Shown in pieces: positions 27,454 to 37,514 of a stretch of DNA of 64,000 nucleotides (the first letter of the stretch is position 1; each line of letters begins with the position of its first letter). The notes below the pieces were generated by a model. That model was not told the DNA's origin and did not search any database. It saw nothing but the letters and a program-made list of their open reading frames with translations. The stretch lies in contig OW818676.1 in assembly GCA_942493235.1 (NCBI GenBank), forward strand, positions 2,108,001-2,172,000, given 5' to 3'. Made by a program: the position numbers and the translations under genes. The DNA comes from ENR-C587 sp942493235 (GTDB lineage Bacteria; Bacteroidota; Ignavibacteria; Kapaibacteriales; UBA2268).

Positions 27454-28018
27454 TTCTTCGCCTCCCTACTACGCTCTGCTTAGTAAGGCTGATGACCCAA
27501 AAATTATTTAACCTCACCTAAACCCTCTCCGAAGGAGAGGGCTTTAAGATTGTATATGGAAAGGGAGAGTAATCAACCCCACGCTTTAGAGGCTGTGTAA
27601 ATACTATCACAAGACGGCAAATATTATTGACAGTTCAATTTACGAGGCTTCCTAAAAAAGTAATAATATTGTCAAATCGTCATTCGGAGTGCAACGAAGA
27701 ATCCATAATTATCAACATTTAGCTTCATCTGGATTCTTCAATCGTTCAGAATGACAAATTTTAAACAGTCATAAGGGAGTATATTTAAACTTTCATTCTA
27801 CCAATATTCAACATCTAACGATGGACTATTTATATATATCCGTAACATTGTATAATATAATGGACTTAATAGGATTACAAAGGCAAATGATGACATAAAT
27901 GATGACGTGATTATGTTCAAATTAATTTACTCTTGTCTTCAGGTAATTATCCCCCAGAGTATTTGTTAAACAGTATTGTGTTACAAAGTTTTTGCTCTTT
28001 AAATGCTATGTTTGCTTA
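27454..28018. other. Gene-free repeat island between BatA-like and BNR-repeat genes
   Basis: 565 bp without a gene. It holds an ACTACGCTCTGCTTAGTA hairpin (about 27469-27490), CCCTCTCC-GAA-GGAGAGGG (27523-27541), a CCCCACGCTTTAG fragment, palindrome family A copy 2 and an ATTCAACATCTAACGATG half-hairpin near 27806. The last 180 bp show nothing clear. Confidence 0.65.
27679..27755. repeat. Interrupted palindrome (family A), copy 2
   Basis: Arms GTCATTCGGAGTGCAACGAA and the matching ATTCTTCAATCGTTCAGAAT end. Flanks on both sides (TCCTAAAAAAGTAATAATAT before; TTCTACCAATATTCAACATC after) also match copy 3, so the repeated unit is closer to 180 bp. Confidence 0.8.
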
Positions 28019-30199
28019 TCATACTTTCACGAACCTTTTTACTTCTTTACCGATTTTTATGTAATATAAGCCCGGAGATAGATTGCTTATGTCTATGCTT
28101 GTTTTGTAGTCAGTATTTATAATTTCTATACCCTCAATTGTAAATATGCTAATTCTGTCGTTACATGATTTGGCATCGTTTTTTATATATATTTTATCGG
28201 TGGCGGGAGTAGGAAAAACTTTGTATTGTTCTGTTTGCATTGCTTCGCTTACAGATAGTTTCTTAAATGGTATTCGGCTGCGATATAAGCCTCTGTTTGC
28301 CATTGCTAAAAATACATAACCATTAGCATTTACTCCCATACACTCTACCCATGTATCAGTTCCAAGCTCAAGACCGCTCGTATCAGTAGTCCAAGTAAAG
28401 CCATAATCTGTGGACATACTATAGCCTGCCCATAAGTTACCCAATGAGTCTATTGCCATTTCTTTGGTATTACAGTGGTAAATATTGTTATAAATATCAG
28501 ACCTTACTAATTTAAATACCCAAGTATTTCCATTATCAGTTGTCATATAATGACAATAATTATTAGTTATCATGTGCCCTATTTCAGTTCCGGGATAAAA
28601 CATCCCACCTCTTGAACCACCGGTTGAAACATAAATATCAGGATTAGTTTGATAAACCATCTCCCAGGTTTTACCTTCATCTGTTGTTCTGTACATATCG
28701 TCTCGGTCGTTTGAAGAAAAAAATTCATTTTTTTCATTTCGGAGCATTGTTTCATCGTCGATTATAATATAATATGGCGTTGATGAACTAAATTTCCATG
28801 TAGCTCCGTTATCAGTTGATTTCCCAAACGGCGAATAATAATATAGAATTCCATCTTTAGTTGTTATAAGTGTCCTTGGCGAGCCTATACTCCAAATAAT
28901 CACTGTATCCCAGCTTATACCTTGGTCTGTTGAACCTAATATCCTTGATTGACTATTTCCATCCCCAACAAAAAACAACATACTGCCGTCAAATGATTCT
29001 ACTGGATAATGAAAACCAATAAATTTATTGTGATAATATTCCCAATCAATTCCATTGTCTCGTGATATATAATAATACGAACCAATTCCTAAATAGACAT
29101 TTCCATATCTGTCAAATCCGACACTTTTCCTATCTCCTTCCATATTAATATAACCATTATTTTTGAATAGAAAATGCTGTCCTTTATCTATTGATTTAGT
29201 AATTCCATATGAATGAGTACAATAAAAACTTCCATTATTATCCAATACAATATCATAAATAATTGACTTATCTCCTTGAATAAGTGTATCTTTATTTAGT
29301 CTAATCCAAGTTTCACCTCTGTCCGTAGTTTTACAAAACATATCTCCGGCATTTCCATATTCATCTCTTGCCCATATATAGAGAGTACTATCGTTGACAA
29401 TATAGGGTTTGCTGGTTGTATAATCTGTCGGGATTTTTATTTTTTCCCAATTGCTTCCATTATCTGTTGTATAAAACAGGTAATAAGAATTATAAAAATA
29501 TTTGGAAGTATCTATATATATTATTTCCCCTAACTGATTATTTTCTCCAAAAAATATAACTTTAAAAGTTTTTCCATTATCGTTAGTTATCATTACTTGC
29601 TCTTGCATTTTACCTTCAAATTCAAAAATTCCGGCTAATGACCAGTGATTTTTATCATAAACAGAAAAATATATATTTCTATTCTCATCTGATATTGGGG
29701 TTAATAATTCCCAGCTTTCTCCATAATCACTACTTCTATAGATACCTTCTTTATCACTACATTTGAAATTTTCATAATAAATATATATATTATCATCTTT
29801 ATCAGTTTTTAGAAAATTCAAATTATTGGACTGCTCAATTCCTGCCAAGCATATTAGAGTTGTTAAAGGAATTGTATCCCAAGTTACACCTAAATCCTGT
29901 GAACGTACCAAATGAGAATTTCTATAATACTGCAATATACCGAAAATATTGTGATTTTTAGTAACTACTACTTCTTCAAATATTCCTCTTTTTACTAAGT
30001 TCCAATTTTCGGCACCATCTGTCGAACGGTATAATCCGCTTGTAGTAGCTATGTATAATGTATCTCCTTGTGTTTTAATTAGTCTGTTTGTTTGCATTTC
30101 ACCACCCAGAGGTTGACTCATCAGTTGCCAGAATGGTTCTTCTGCTTCTAAGGTGCAGACGAAAGTTAGGAAAATTAGTAATGTATATAGCGTTTTCAT
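28019..30199 (-). CDS. BNR/Asp-box beta-propeller protein with T9SS type A sorting domain
   Basis: 726 residues with a signal peptide (MKTLYTLLIFLTFVCTLEA). The body consists of repeated Asp-box (BNR) motifs, for example YRSTDGAENWNLV, YRSSDYGESWELL, ITNDNGKTFKVI, CKTTDRGETWIRL, YRTTDEGKTWEMV and MTTDNGNTWVF. These fold into a sialidase- or photosystem-assembly-like beta propeller. The C-terminus (VFPTPATDKIYIKND ... DISNLSPGLYYIKIGKEV) is a T9SS type A sorting domain. It is secreted to the cell surface. Sialidase activity is not implied; the arginine triad was not recognised. It is monocistronic, with hairpins upstream. Confidence 0.85.
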   Translation of the reverse strand: MKTLYTLLIFLTFVCTLEAEEPFWQLMSQPLGGEMQTNRLIKTQGDTLYIATTSGLYRSTDGAENWNLVKRGIFEEVVVTKNHNIFGILQYYRNSHLVRSQDLGVTWDTIPLTTLICLAGIEQSNNLNFLKTDKDDNIYIYYENFKCSDKEGIYRSSDYGESWELLTPISDENRNIYFSVYDKNHWSLAGIFEFEGKMQEQVMITNDNGKTFKVIFFGENNQLGEIIYIDTSKYFYNSYYLFYTTDNGSNWEKIKIPTDYTTSKPYIVNDSTLYIWARDEYGNAGDMFCKTTDRGETWIRLNKDTLIQGDKSIIYDIVLDNNGSFYCTHSYGITKSIDKGQHFLFKNNGYINMEGDRKSVGFDRYGNVYLGIGSYYYISRDNGIDWEYYHNKFIGFHYPVESFDGSMLFFVGDGNSQSRILGSTDQGISWDTVIIWSIGSPRTLITTKDGILYYYSPFGKSTDNGATWKFSSSTPYYIIIDDETMLRNEKNEFFSSNDRDDMYRTTDEGKTWEMVYQTNPDIYVSTGGSRGGMFYPGTEIGHMITNNYCHYMTTDNGNTWVFKLVRSDIYNNIYHCNTKEMAIDSLGNLWAGYSMSTDYGFTWTTDTSGLELGTDTWVECMGVNANGYVFLAMANRGLYRSRIPFKKLSVSEAMQTEQYKVFPTPATDKIYIKNDAKSCNDRISIFTIEGIEIINTDYKTSIDISNLSPGLYYIKIGKEVKRFVKV

Positions 30200-30233
30200 T
30201 GATTATGCCTTTTTTTCTATCACTTGCTAATAT

Positions 30234-30315
30234 TCCCACCAACGCAGAGCATTGGTGGGAGAGTTTCTTTATATCTCAAAGTCCACTTCTCAATCCCACG
30301 CAGAGCGTGGGATTG
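30234..30315. repeat. Two ACGCAGAGC-type hairpins in tandem
   Basis: First: TCCCACCAA (30234-30242) and TTGGTGGGA (30252-30260) around CGCAGAGCA. Second: perfect 11-bp stem CAATCCCACGC (30291-30301) - AGA - GCGTGGGATTG (30305-30315). The loops are constant while the outer stems differ but stay paired. Confidence 0.8.
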
Positions 30316-30347
30316 TAAGTTCATTTAAAAAAGCAAAATAGTCAATT

Positions 30348-33300
30348 CTAATTGATTTTCATAATTATTTTTGTAACTATTTTGTCGCCTGATTGTAGTT
30401 TAAGTATATATGTTCCATTAGTTAAGTTTGAACCGTCCAAATTGTATGTATTCCAGCCTTTGTTTTTTATTCCGGAATATAATTCTATTATTTCATTGCC
30501 GATAATATCACACAAAGTAAGTTTGATTTCGGATTTTTCGGCAAGATAATAATTAATTTCAGCTTTGTCGGAAAATGGATTCGGTTTTACTAAAGCTATA
30601 CTATTAGTATTGATTTCGTTTGCTAATATAGTCTCGTCAATATTCGGTTGCTTAATGTATTGTCCACCGTCATCATCAATGTGAGTAATATCATATACAT
30701 ATTTTCTAAGTGAAACACTCATTAATGAATCATAGACAGCACCACGTGTAGTGTCTGCAATTGCATTCAAAGTATTTTTCAGTCCCCAAGTAGCATACAT
30801 ACAGTCCTGTTTATCGGTATTGAAACTACTTAGAATTTTAGAATAAGTGCTAATAACAGAATCTTTTAAATCAAGATTTTCAAAACATTCACCCTTGTAC
30901 TGAAGTGCTGCTCTGCGAATATTTAGTGATTTGGATGTGTCTGCAATTAAAATCGAATATGCACTAACCAATCTGTTGAGATTGTTTATTACAGTATCGG
31001 TATAAATAGCAAAATGCTTTGCTTGACGCATCTGGTTGATTAGTCCTTCTTCGCTAAGATGAATATCAGAAAATCGGAGAAGTGTATTATTGAATTCATT
31101 AGTATTATTAGTAATATCATCGGTTGGATATAAACCAGGTTCATCAATGTGAATTATACCATCTCCATAATCTTTCGAACAATCATCTATATCCTTCCAA
31201 TCCTCAGTACCTTTTACAATATGCTCAGTAGTGCAACCTTCCAGATAAACGCTTTCCATAGGCGGGAATTGAGGTGCTACTCTGACCATTTCTACATTAT
31301 TTTCCACATATACTCGAATTGAATCAGCATTAAGATTATCGTTTTTCTTCCATCTGTTATATTTAGTAAATACCGTATGTATGCCTGTAGGTGTAATACC
31401 AGGGCTTTTAGTTACACTGAGATGGAAATTATTCTGTTTATATTCTGTACCGACTTGCCCTCTTGCTGATAATTCATTGTATCCGCAAGATAGTTTAACT
31501 TGAGCTGAATTATGGTTAAAAAGAAAATCAGAATGATATCTGTTATAATCTTTATCATCACTTGTTTTATCACTAAGTGCCTTTCCATCTCTATCAGTCG
31601 ATATAGTAAAATCATTATGCTCTAATTTATTTCTACCGAAATCTTGAATTTGAGTTGTAATTGTTCTAATAGGATAGTCTGAGGTTACATCAGTTAAGTT
31701 GGCTGTGCCTCTTTCATTAATTAAGAATCCGGCTTCAAAGTTAAGCATATTTTCGCCACGATAGAATTGATATGAGTCATCAAGCTTTACATTTCTCAGA
31801 TTATTTGTATAAGTATTTTGATAAGAAAAACCGGTATTGTTTTTATTTAAGTGAACGCAAACGTTGTGATTATTAAAAGTATTTTTACATAATATTACCT
31901 GAGAAGAGGTTGCTGTTAATCCAACATCATTTTGTTGGAATTTAGAATTTGATACATTAATGCTTTTTACATTATTAGCATTAATTCCTATTGCTAAATT
32001 ATAGAAATTATCTGTGTTTAAATCACCTTCAATACTTACATGTCTTAAATTAGCAATATTGATACCGTAAAAATTGTGATAACCCAAAATCGGCTTTGTT
32101 CTTTCGAATATTGGCAAAGAAGATAAATCAGTAAAAGTATTATTGATGATAAAAATCGGATTTCCGAATAGACGGTTATTCCACCCTCCTCTTTTCTCTT
32201 GAATATCTAACAAGTAATTCGGAAGATTATCTTGATTTAAATAACCGTTTTTGTCTGCATTTAAAATTTCCTCGCTATTAACAGTGAAATTATTATTTTG
32301 GAATTTATCAGCATCAACAGCAAATGCTTTAATTGCAACATTACTAAAGTCTGTATTTGAAATTGAAAATTCATCTGGAGCAAAATATAAATATCTACCC
32401 ATTAAATGTGTAGCTCTAATTACTCCAAAAACTAATTTATCAGGTTGATTTGCAAAATAAGGATTATTTCCTTTGAATCCTGAAATTGTTGCTTTGCCAT
32501 TTAAGCCTGAGTATATAGATCCATTGATTTCTGAAACATTCCAATTGTTTTCATCTTTTAGCAAAGGGTTATTACTTGTTCTTTGAGTTTCATTACCAAA
32601 AAGAATAATATTGGCTTTGTCAAGTAACTTCAAGGTTCCACCTTTCCTTAAAAAGACACCTATGTCAAGTTGACTTGCTTCAACAAAAATTCTTCCTAAA
32701 TGTAACGAACACGCAGGAACAGTCATAATAATTTCTCTATTAATATATAAATTATTCATAATAGCAAATGTTGAAGAGGGTGAAGAGGGATTAATTGTAA
32801 TATTTGAACCAGTGTTAAGATAAAATTCGCCAATCTTATCCTTTATTACTAAGAATTTAGAAGCATCATTCATCCCAACATTTGAACCGGAATTGTTATT
32901 AACTACATCGGTGTAAGCAACAGAATTACCTTGTAAAGTAATTGTGCCGTTATTTTGAATTGTAGAAGATATTACAACATTTGATGATTTCACAATATTC
33001 ATATTAGCACCTGCACTTATTTCTAAGAATTGAGCTGAAGATGAAGAAATTTCGGTATTTGTACTTAATTCTAGAGTACCGTTATTAATTATTGTTTTTT
33101 TAGGAACATTATTTACTACTCCATTAATACTAATTTTACCATCTTCAAGCACAATCATTTTTGAATCCGCTGAAAAATCAAAATTACCATTATCAATGTT
33201 ATTTATCTTATTAACTCTTGCTAAAGAGTTATTATGTAAAACAATTGTGCCATAATTATCTATTTCGCTTTTAATAACAACTTTAGCATAATCATCGATA

Positions 33301-34805
33301 ATTAAGTTAGCACCAGCTTGAACAATTATTTTATTGCCGGTAATTTCAGTACCTGATTTCATTATTAAAGTAGCTCCAGTTTCAACTACTAAATCTTTAT
33401 TTCCTTTTAGATGTATTTCACCGGCAGGTTGCATAATAAGAGTCGAACCTGATGGAACAACTAATTTAGCATCATCATAAACGTTTACTACACCATATAT
33501 TTCGGAGTTATCCAGTAGAGCTTTATTAAAAGTAATAACCGTATAATCTGTTGTACCTACTGATGGCGATGAATGCACTTCCCAGTCACTGGCTTTAATT
33601 AGTCCGTTTATTGAAACATCTTTAACGTAACCGGTTGCTAATATTTTATGTCTGGTAGTATTTGCACCTTCGATTTGGTTTTTATACACAATCCCATTGT
33701 TATTATTCTGAATTAATATACCGTCGATACCCAGTATGGTTCCTTCAGAGACAATTACTAAAGTATTAGCACCATTAATTCTTGTTTCGCCATTACTGTT
33801 GTTTACAATAGAATGATAAGGGTCATTTGAAATAACATCAGGATCTGCAGAAGCTCCTGGAAAAGCTATTCCTCCGTAATCAATAATTCTTTGCCAACTG
33901 CTATTAGTCCCATTATATGCCCATCTACCAAAATGACAAACATTCCAGTTTTCAAAAACATCTAAATTAGATGAGTTTGATAAATCTAATGAAATTGTTC
34001 GTTTGATTGGAGTAGTCAGGTTTCCAGTGAGTACAGTATAATTCTGTATTTGGTATGGAAATCCATTTATTGTTGGTTCGTTCACGGAATGAAGTACTGC
34101 CCTGAAAGGATTGACCAATCCAAAACCCATTCTTGGTGCCCAAGAGCGTTTGAGTTTGTCATTTGTCTGGATTTTATAATCAAAATCATGTATTTTTATC
34201 ATCTGCTCATTCATTAGATCGTTAAACGCCGGAACCTCACGTAACTTATCTAAAAAGAATCCCTCATATGGTCCTGGAAAATCATATTCTTTTTTATTAA
34301 TCACAAAATTTTTATACTCAGTGGAGTAGGAGTATGTATCATATTCAAGAAAGGTTTTGTTATTTTCTATAATCGCATTAATTTGAGCTGTGTTTGGTGT
34401 ATTAAGATTATCAAAAACCCAATACTGATATTTCTTTGTATGATTCCCATTATCTGGATTTGATTCATCAATAATAACTGGATTGACAAATGAATTAGAT
34501 GAGTTATGATTAAAACAATTTCCATCAGGTATTTTCTTTGCTGTTAAGGTAAGAATATCATAAACTTTTTTATACATTTCGATGCCATTTAGAAGAATTT
34601 TATCATTACCCTCAGAATATATAGGTTCAATACCAAATCTTTTTTCATTATTATTGTAAGGGTTTGAAGAAACGGAGTGCATTAAAGCAATTGTTCCTGA
34701 TACATAGGGAACAGCATGCGAAACAGTAACACCATTTCCTATAAGGTAACTGATGTCGTCGTCAATAACAGAATAAATAGGTTCACTTGGAGCAACTAAA
34801 TCCAT
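30348..34805 (-). CDS. C-terminal part of a broken subtilase/beta-helix T9SS protein
   Basis: 1485 residues as read. It opens with MDLVAPSEPIYSV and GNGVTVSHAVPYVSGTIALM, the end of a subtilisin-like (S8) domain with the catalytic Ser at residue 29. It therefore cannot be a true N-terminus. Next comes a long region rich in short beta repeats (LVVPSGSTLIMQPAGEIHL, GTIVLHNNSLARV, right-handed beta-helix type). The C-terminus is a T9SS type A sorting domain (VKPNPFSDKAEINYYL ... LTNGTYILKLQSGDKIV). It overlaps the upstream frame by 10 bp. One extra A in the A8 run near 34820-34827 would join the two frames (reading KKSKATMDLVAP). Confidence 0.85.
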   Translation of the reverse strand: MDLVAPSEPIYSVIDDDISYLIGNGVTVSHAVPYVSGTIALMHSVSSNPYNNNEKRFGIEPIYSEGNDKILLNGIEMYKKVYDILTLTAKKIPDGNCFNHNSSNSFVNPVIIDESNPDNGNHTKKYQYWVFDNLNTPNTAQINAIIENNKTFLEYDTYSYSTEYKNFVINKKEYDFPGPYEGFFLDKLREVPAFNDLMNEQMIKIHDFDYKIQTNDKLKRSWAPRMGFGLVNPFRAVLHSVNEPTINGFPYQIQNYTVLTGNLTTPIKRTISLDLSNSSNLDVFENWNVCHFGRWAYNGTNSSWQRIIDYGGIAFPGASADPDVISNDPYHSIVNNSNGETRINGANTLVIVSEGTILGIDGILIQNNNNGIVYKNQIEGANTTRHKILATGYVKDVSINGLIKASDWEVHSSPSVGTTDYTVITFNKALLDNSEIYGVVNVYDDAKLVVPSGSTLIMQPAGEIHLKGNKDLVVETGATLIMKSGTEITGNKIIVQAGANLIIDDYAKVVIKSEIDNYGTIVLHNNSLARVNKINNIDNGNFDFSADSKMIVLEDGKISINGVVNNVPKKTIINNGTLELSTNTEISSSSAQFLEISAGANMNIVKSSNVVISSTIQNNGTITLQGNSVAYTDVVNNNSGSNVGMNDASKFLVIKDKIGEFYLNTGSNITINPSSPSSTFAIMNNLYINREIIMTVPACSLHLGRIFVEASQLDIGVFLRKGGTLKLLDKANIILFGNETQRTSNNPLLKDENNWNVSEINGSIYSGLNGKATISGFKGNNPYFANQPDKLVFGVIRATHLMGRYLYFAPDEFSISNTDFSNVAIKAFAVDADKFQNNNFTVNSEEILNADKNGYLNQDNLPNYLLDIQEKRGGWNNRLFGNPIFIINNTFTDLSSLPIFERTKPILGYHNFYGINIANLRHVSIEGDLNTDNFYNLAIGINANNVKSINVSNSKFQQNDVGLTATSSQVILCKNTFNNHNVCVHLNKNNTGFSYQNTYTNNLRNVKLDDSYQFYRGENMLNFEAGFLINERGTANLTDVTSDYPIRTITTQIQDFGRNKLEHNDFTISTDRDGKALSDKTSDDKDYNRYHSDFLFNHNSAQVKLSCGYNELSARGQVGTEYKQNNFHLSVTKSPGITPTGIHTVFTKYNRWKKNDNLNADSIRVYVENNVEMVRVAPQFPPMESVYLEGCTTEHIVKGTEDWKDIDDCSKDYGDGIIHIDEPGLYPTDDITNNTNEFNNTLLRFSDIHLSEEGLINQMRQAKHFAIYTDTVINNLNRLVSAYSILIADTSKSLNIRRAALQYKGECFENLDLKDSVISTYSKILSSFNTDKQDCMYATWGLKNTLNAIADTTRGAVYDSLMSVSLRKYVYDITHIDDDGGQYIKQPNIDETILANEINTNSIALVKPNPFSDKAEINYYLAEKSEIKLTLCDIIGNEIIELYSGIKNKGWNTYNLDGSNLTNGTYILKLQSGDKIVTKIIMKIN

Positions 34806-36178
34806 TGTAGCTTTGCTTTTTTTTCCTTTCTTATATGTGGATTTGGGTCTATTGAAAATTTTTCCAAACCTCCTGAAAACATGAAACCATCAGGAAAATT
34901 AGATGATTTTATCAGTCCATATTCATCTTTAACCAAATCAATAGTCCCGACACATAACACTTTTATATCAAAAGCTTCAATATCATGAAAATATTTGTTA
35001 TTTACGTCGTTAATCATTTGATAATATCTATTTCTAATTATGGCTGGAAATTCACTTAAAGTTATTAGTACACAAGCAGGATACCTTATAGAAAAAGCAT
35101 TTTTTGTTGATAATCGACAGTAGTTATATATATTATCTTTATTGCGACTTACAACCTGAAGCTTCATTTGACCAGGATTATTAATATCCTCATAAATCCA
35201 ATTTCCCAATGCACTGACTAAAGGTATTCCAGAAATAAAATACGAAGCATAGTATGGGTATAATATACACTCATTATCTCCATCTATTTTTTTTCGGGGA
35301 TTTCCAGATTGATAAACGTTGCCTGTTGTTAACGATGCATTATTAAAGCTAAGATTGAATACTGCCGGGCTGTATATTCCATTATCATTTTCGCCATCAA
35401 AATCATAGAAGTTGAGACTGTTAAAAGTAGTGTCTGTATTATTAAAATTGGTTTCATTAATCCCGTGTATTATCAAACTATTATAACTTATTCCTACAAC
35501 TCCATTTTTAAGATCCATAGTAGAATTATTGCCAGCACTTGCTATAATAGAAAAGCTTGGAACACAATGCCCGCTATTACATTTATAGTATTTATTGTCA
35601 TTTGTATTAAATAACATTTGCGTTCCGAAATCAATTGTTTGTGTGCTGGTTTCATTCATATATGTATCATTCATAGGATATTTATAAAATGAATTAGTTC
35701 CTTGATTTATATTACCATTGATACTTCTAAAATTTGTATAATCAAAATTATTTTCTGGATAGTTTGTCGGTTGAGTAGATGTACCACCTTCCGAAACTAC
35801 GGCAACTGATGTTCTCGAACCTGTTGATAACTCCCATGCCATAGGTACACCAATTTCATATAACTGATGTTGATAACCATACTTATAATTATTTTTCAAA
35901 CCATTGTTCACATCATTTATAATATCTTTTATATTACCATTGATTTTTAATACTTCGTCATTAGTAACTGTCAGTAACTTTGTTTCACTACACGGTCCGT
36001 GAAATTCAAAACCCAAGGAATCATTGAGAAACCTTGAAATTGAATCAACACTTTGCAGTGAATCAAATTTGATTAGATATTGATTTTGAAGATTTAGATT
36101 TATTCCTCCTTTTACATATTTGAATATTTTAAAATTACCAAACTGTTGTTGAATTCTGTTAAACTTTGAGCGATACAA
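34796..36178 (-). CDS. Middle part of the broken subtilase gene (S8 domain, catalytic Asp lost)
   Basis: 460 residues from a TTG codon at 36178, more likely an internal fragment than a separate gene. It has an S8 prodomain-like region (QYLIKFDSLQSVDSISRFLN) and the usual lead-in to a subtilase domain (YQHQLYEIGVPMAWELSTG, residues 102-120). The catalytic Asp position in VAVVSEGG (normally VAVIDTG) is Ser129. The catalytic His is kept in SGHCVPSFSIIASAGNN (H204). The frame ends at 34796 just past an A8 run; the catalytic Ser lies in the next frame. Upstream it is in the same frame as the signal-peptide fragment, separated by one TAA. Confidence 0.8.
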   Translation of the reverse strand: MYRSKFNRIQQQFGNFKIFKYVKGGINLNLQNQYLIKFDSLQSVDSISRFLNDSLGFEFHGPCSETKLLTVTNDEVLKINGNIKDIINDVNNGLKNNYKYGYQHQLYEIGVPMAWELSTGSRTSVAVVSEGGTSTQPTNYPENNFDYTNFRSINGNINQGTNSFYKYPMNDTYMNETSTQTIDFGTQMLFNTNDNKYYKCNSGHCVPSFSIIASAGNNSTMDLKNGVVGISYNSLIIHGINETNFNNTDTTFNSLNFYDFDGENDNGIYSPAVFNLSFNNASLTTGNVYQSGNPRKKIDGDNECILYPYYASYFISGIPLVSALGNWIYEDINNPGQMKLQVVSRNKDNIYNYCRLSTKNAFSIRYPACVLITLSEFPAIIRNRYYQMINDVNNKYFHDIEAFDIKVLCVGTIDLVKDEYGLIKSSNFPDGFMFSGGLEKFSIDPNPHIRKEKKAKLQWI

Positions 36179-36199
36179 AGTAAAATTTGTATTGATGTT

Positions 36200-36472
36200 T
36201 TACCAATTGTAACAAAAGATTGTGTCATTTGTTCTTTGTTGAATATTGAAAATATTAGTATCCACTTTTAATTTAAAAAATCCTTTAGAGTAGTCATCTT
36301 CAATCAATGTTTGAGGATTTACTCTTTTGTAAATACTATCTTGTAAAATATCAACCGATTCTGTCTGCACAGGTGATACCAAATAAAAATATGGCGTACT
36401 CTGCCCATAAGCCACCGAGCTTACGAAGATTAAAGCTAAAATCATTTTTAGCAAAAAAAACCTTCTCTTCAT
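36200..36472 (-). CDS. N-terminal part of the broken subtilase gene (signal peptide)
   Basis: 90 residues: signal peptide MKRRFFLLKMILALIFVSSVAYGQ followed by a short mature segment ending in NDTIFCYNW and a TAA at 36200-36202. Reading through that stop leads, in the same frame, into the S8 prodomain region of the next fragment (distance 294 bp, a multiple of 3). The natural reading is a single gene from 36472 to 30348 with one nonsense codon and one frameshift. A stand-alone small secreted protein is less likely. Confidence 0.7.
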   Translation of the reverse strand: MKRRFFLLKMILALIFVSSVAYGQSTPYFYLVSPVQTESVDILQDSIYKRVNPQTLIEDDYSKGFFKLKVDTNIFNIQQRTNDTIFCYNW

Positions 36473-37083
36473 AGAATTTCTCCTTGAATTGTTATAAAAT
36501 ATTAAATAATTTAAGTAAAACAGATATAAATCTGTAAATGTAAATATTTTCTAATGGCTATATTTTAATTTTTTAATATTATAAGGGTTCTCACTTTTTA
36601 TTAGTAATTATTTCGTTTTTTCTCGTTATTCCGAAATATCTTTATTCTACAATAAACTAACAGTTTATAAAAATGTGCTTTTGGTGTTTATCTCTTATGT
36701 TCAATTTCCAAATTAATAAAAGAAAATCAATTTTCCAAACAATATTTTTCCATATTGCAAAATTTACTTAAATTTTATTATTTATACATAGCATTTTCAA
36801 ATTACTTGATAACATTATATTTTTCAATATTTTAATTAAATACGTATTTTGCTCTATTATCCTTCATTATATTTTTTGCTTCTAATTCATTTATAAATGA
36901 TAATAAATCGAAATATTTACCTTAATGTATTATATATATCGATTTAGTAGTTGTTTTGGTTAGGGTTGAATTATAGAAGTCGATTTTGAAGGTCTATGTG
37001 CAGATTTTATTCTCGAAAATTATTGATCTACTTTACTAAGTGTTAGCACTGAGTTGGGTTCATATTGTTTCATTATTTATAAA
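36473..37083. other. AT-rich gap at the left edge of the integrated element
   Basis: About 610 bp with no gene. The left part should carry the promoter of the broken T9SS gene. The left end of the integrated element should lie in or near this gap. I found no copy of the tRNA-Val 3' end and no convincing direct repeat of 46931-47064. Confidence 0.4.
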
Positions 37084-37123
37084 AAAATTCCCCTTCATCT
37101 TAATTATTTATGAAAGGGATTTT
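37084..37123 (-). terminator. Terminator at the end of the element's minus-strand genes
   Basis: Near-perfect stem AAAATTCCCCTTCAT (37084-37098) with ATGAAAGGGATTTT (37110-37123), followed on the minus strand by a T7 run. Lies 25 bp past the stop at 37148. Confidence 0.75.
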
Positions 37124-37147
37124 GATTTTTGAGATTAATTAACGTTT

Positions 37148-37462
37148 TTAGTCAGAAACATAAAAACCTCCGTTTAGAGCTACAAAACTATGGTCGTAAT
37201 GTCTGCGGTTATCCAAGAAAATTTGTTCTCGGAAATTCTTTCCCATTTTCTCAATTTTGTCGTTAACAAAATCATCATCTGAATACTTATTGCCTAATAT
37301 CTTGCATAAGGCAAACATCACAATATCCGGTATATGTGCTTCACCCTCATCTCGCAAAAAAATACCACTGAGTTTTGTTAAAGAAATACCCGCTAATCTT
37401 GTGATTTCCGAATTCGGTATGCAGTTATAACGTAAAATAAGCCTTAATTGTTCACCTGTCAT
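37148..37462 (-). CDS. Small HTH protein A of the element (MTGEELR family)
   Basis: 104 residues from the ATG at 37462, chosen over a GTG 12 bases upstream because GAGG sits 8 bases before it and because the paralogue at 42000-42347 also starts MTGE. Residues 1-45 (MTGEQLRLILRYNCIPNSEITRLAGISLTKLSGIF) look like a helix-turn-helix. The C-terminal part shares a pattern with the paralogue (D-RR---...GG). Cytosolic; probably a DNA-binding regulator. Its 5' side carries an array of GACTTT repeats at helical spacing. Last gene of the element block, before a terminator. Confidence 0.6.
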   Translation of the reverse strand: MTGEQLRLILRYNCIPNSEITRLAGISLTKLSGIFLRDEGEAHIPDIVMFALCKILGNKYSDDDFVNDKIEKMGKNFREQIFLDNRRHYDHSFVALNGGFYVSD

Positions 37463-37514
37463 CTTTGTCCTCACTTTTTGTTCGTAATATTTATCTATCT
37501 GTTCTTTTTTTCCT

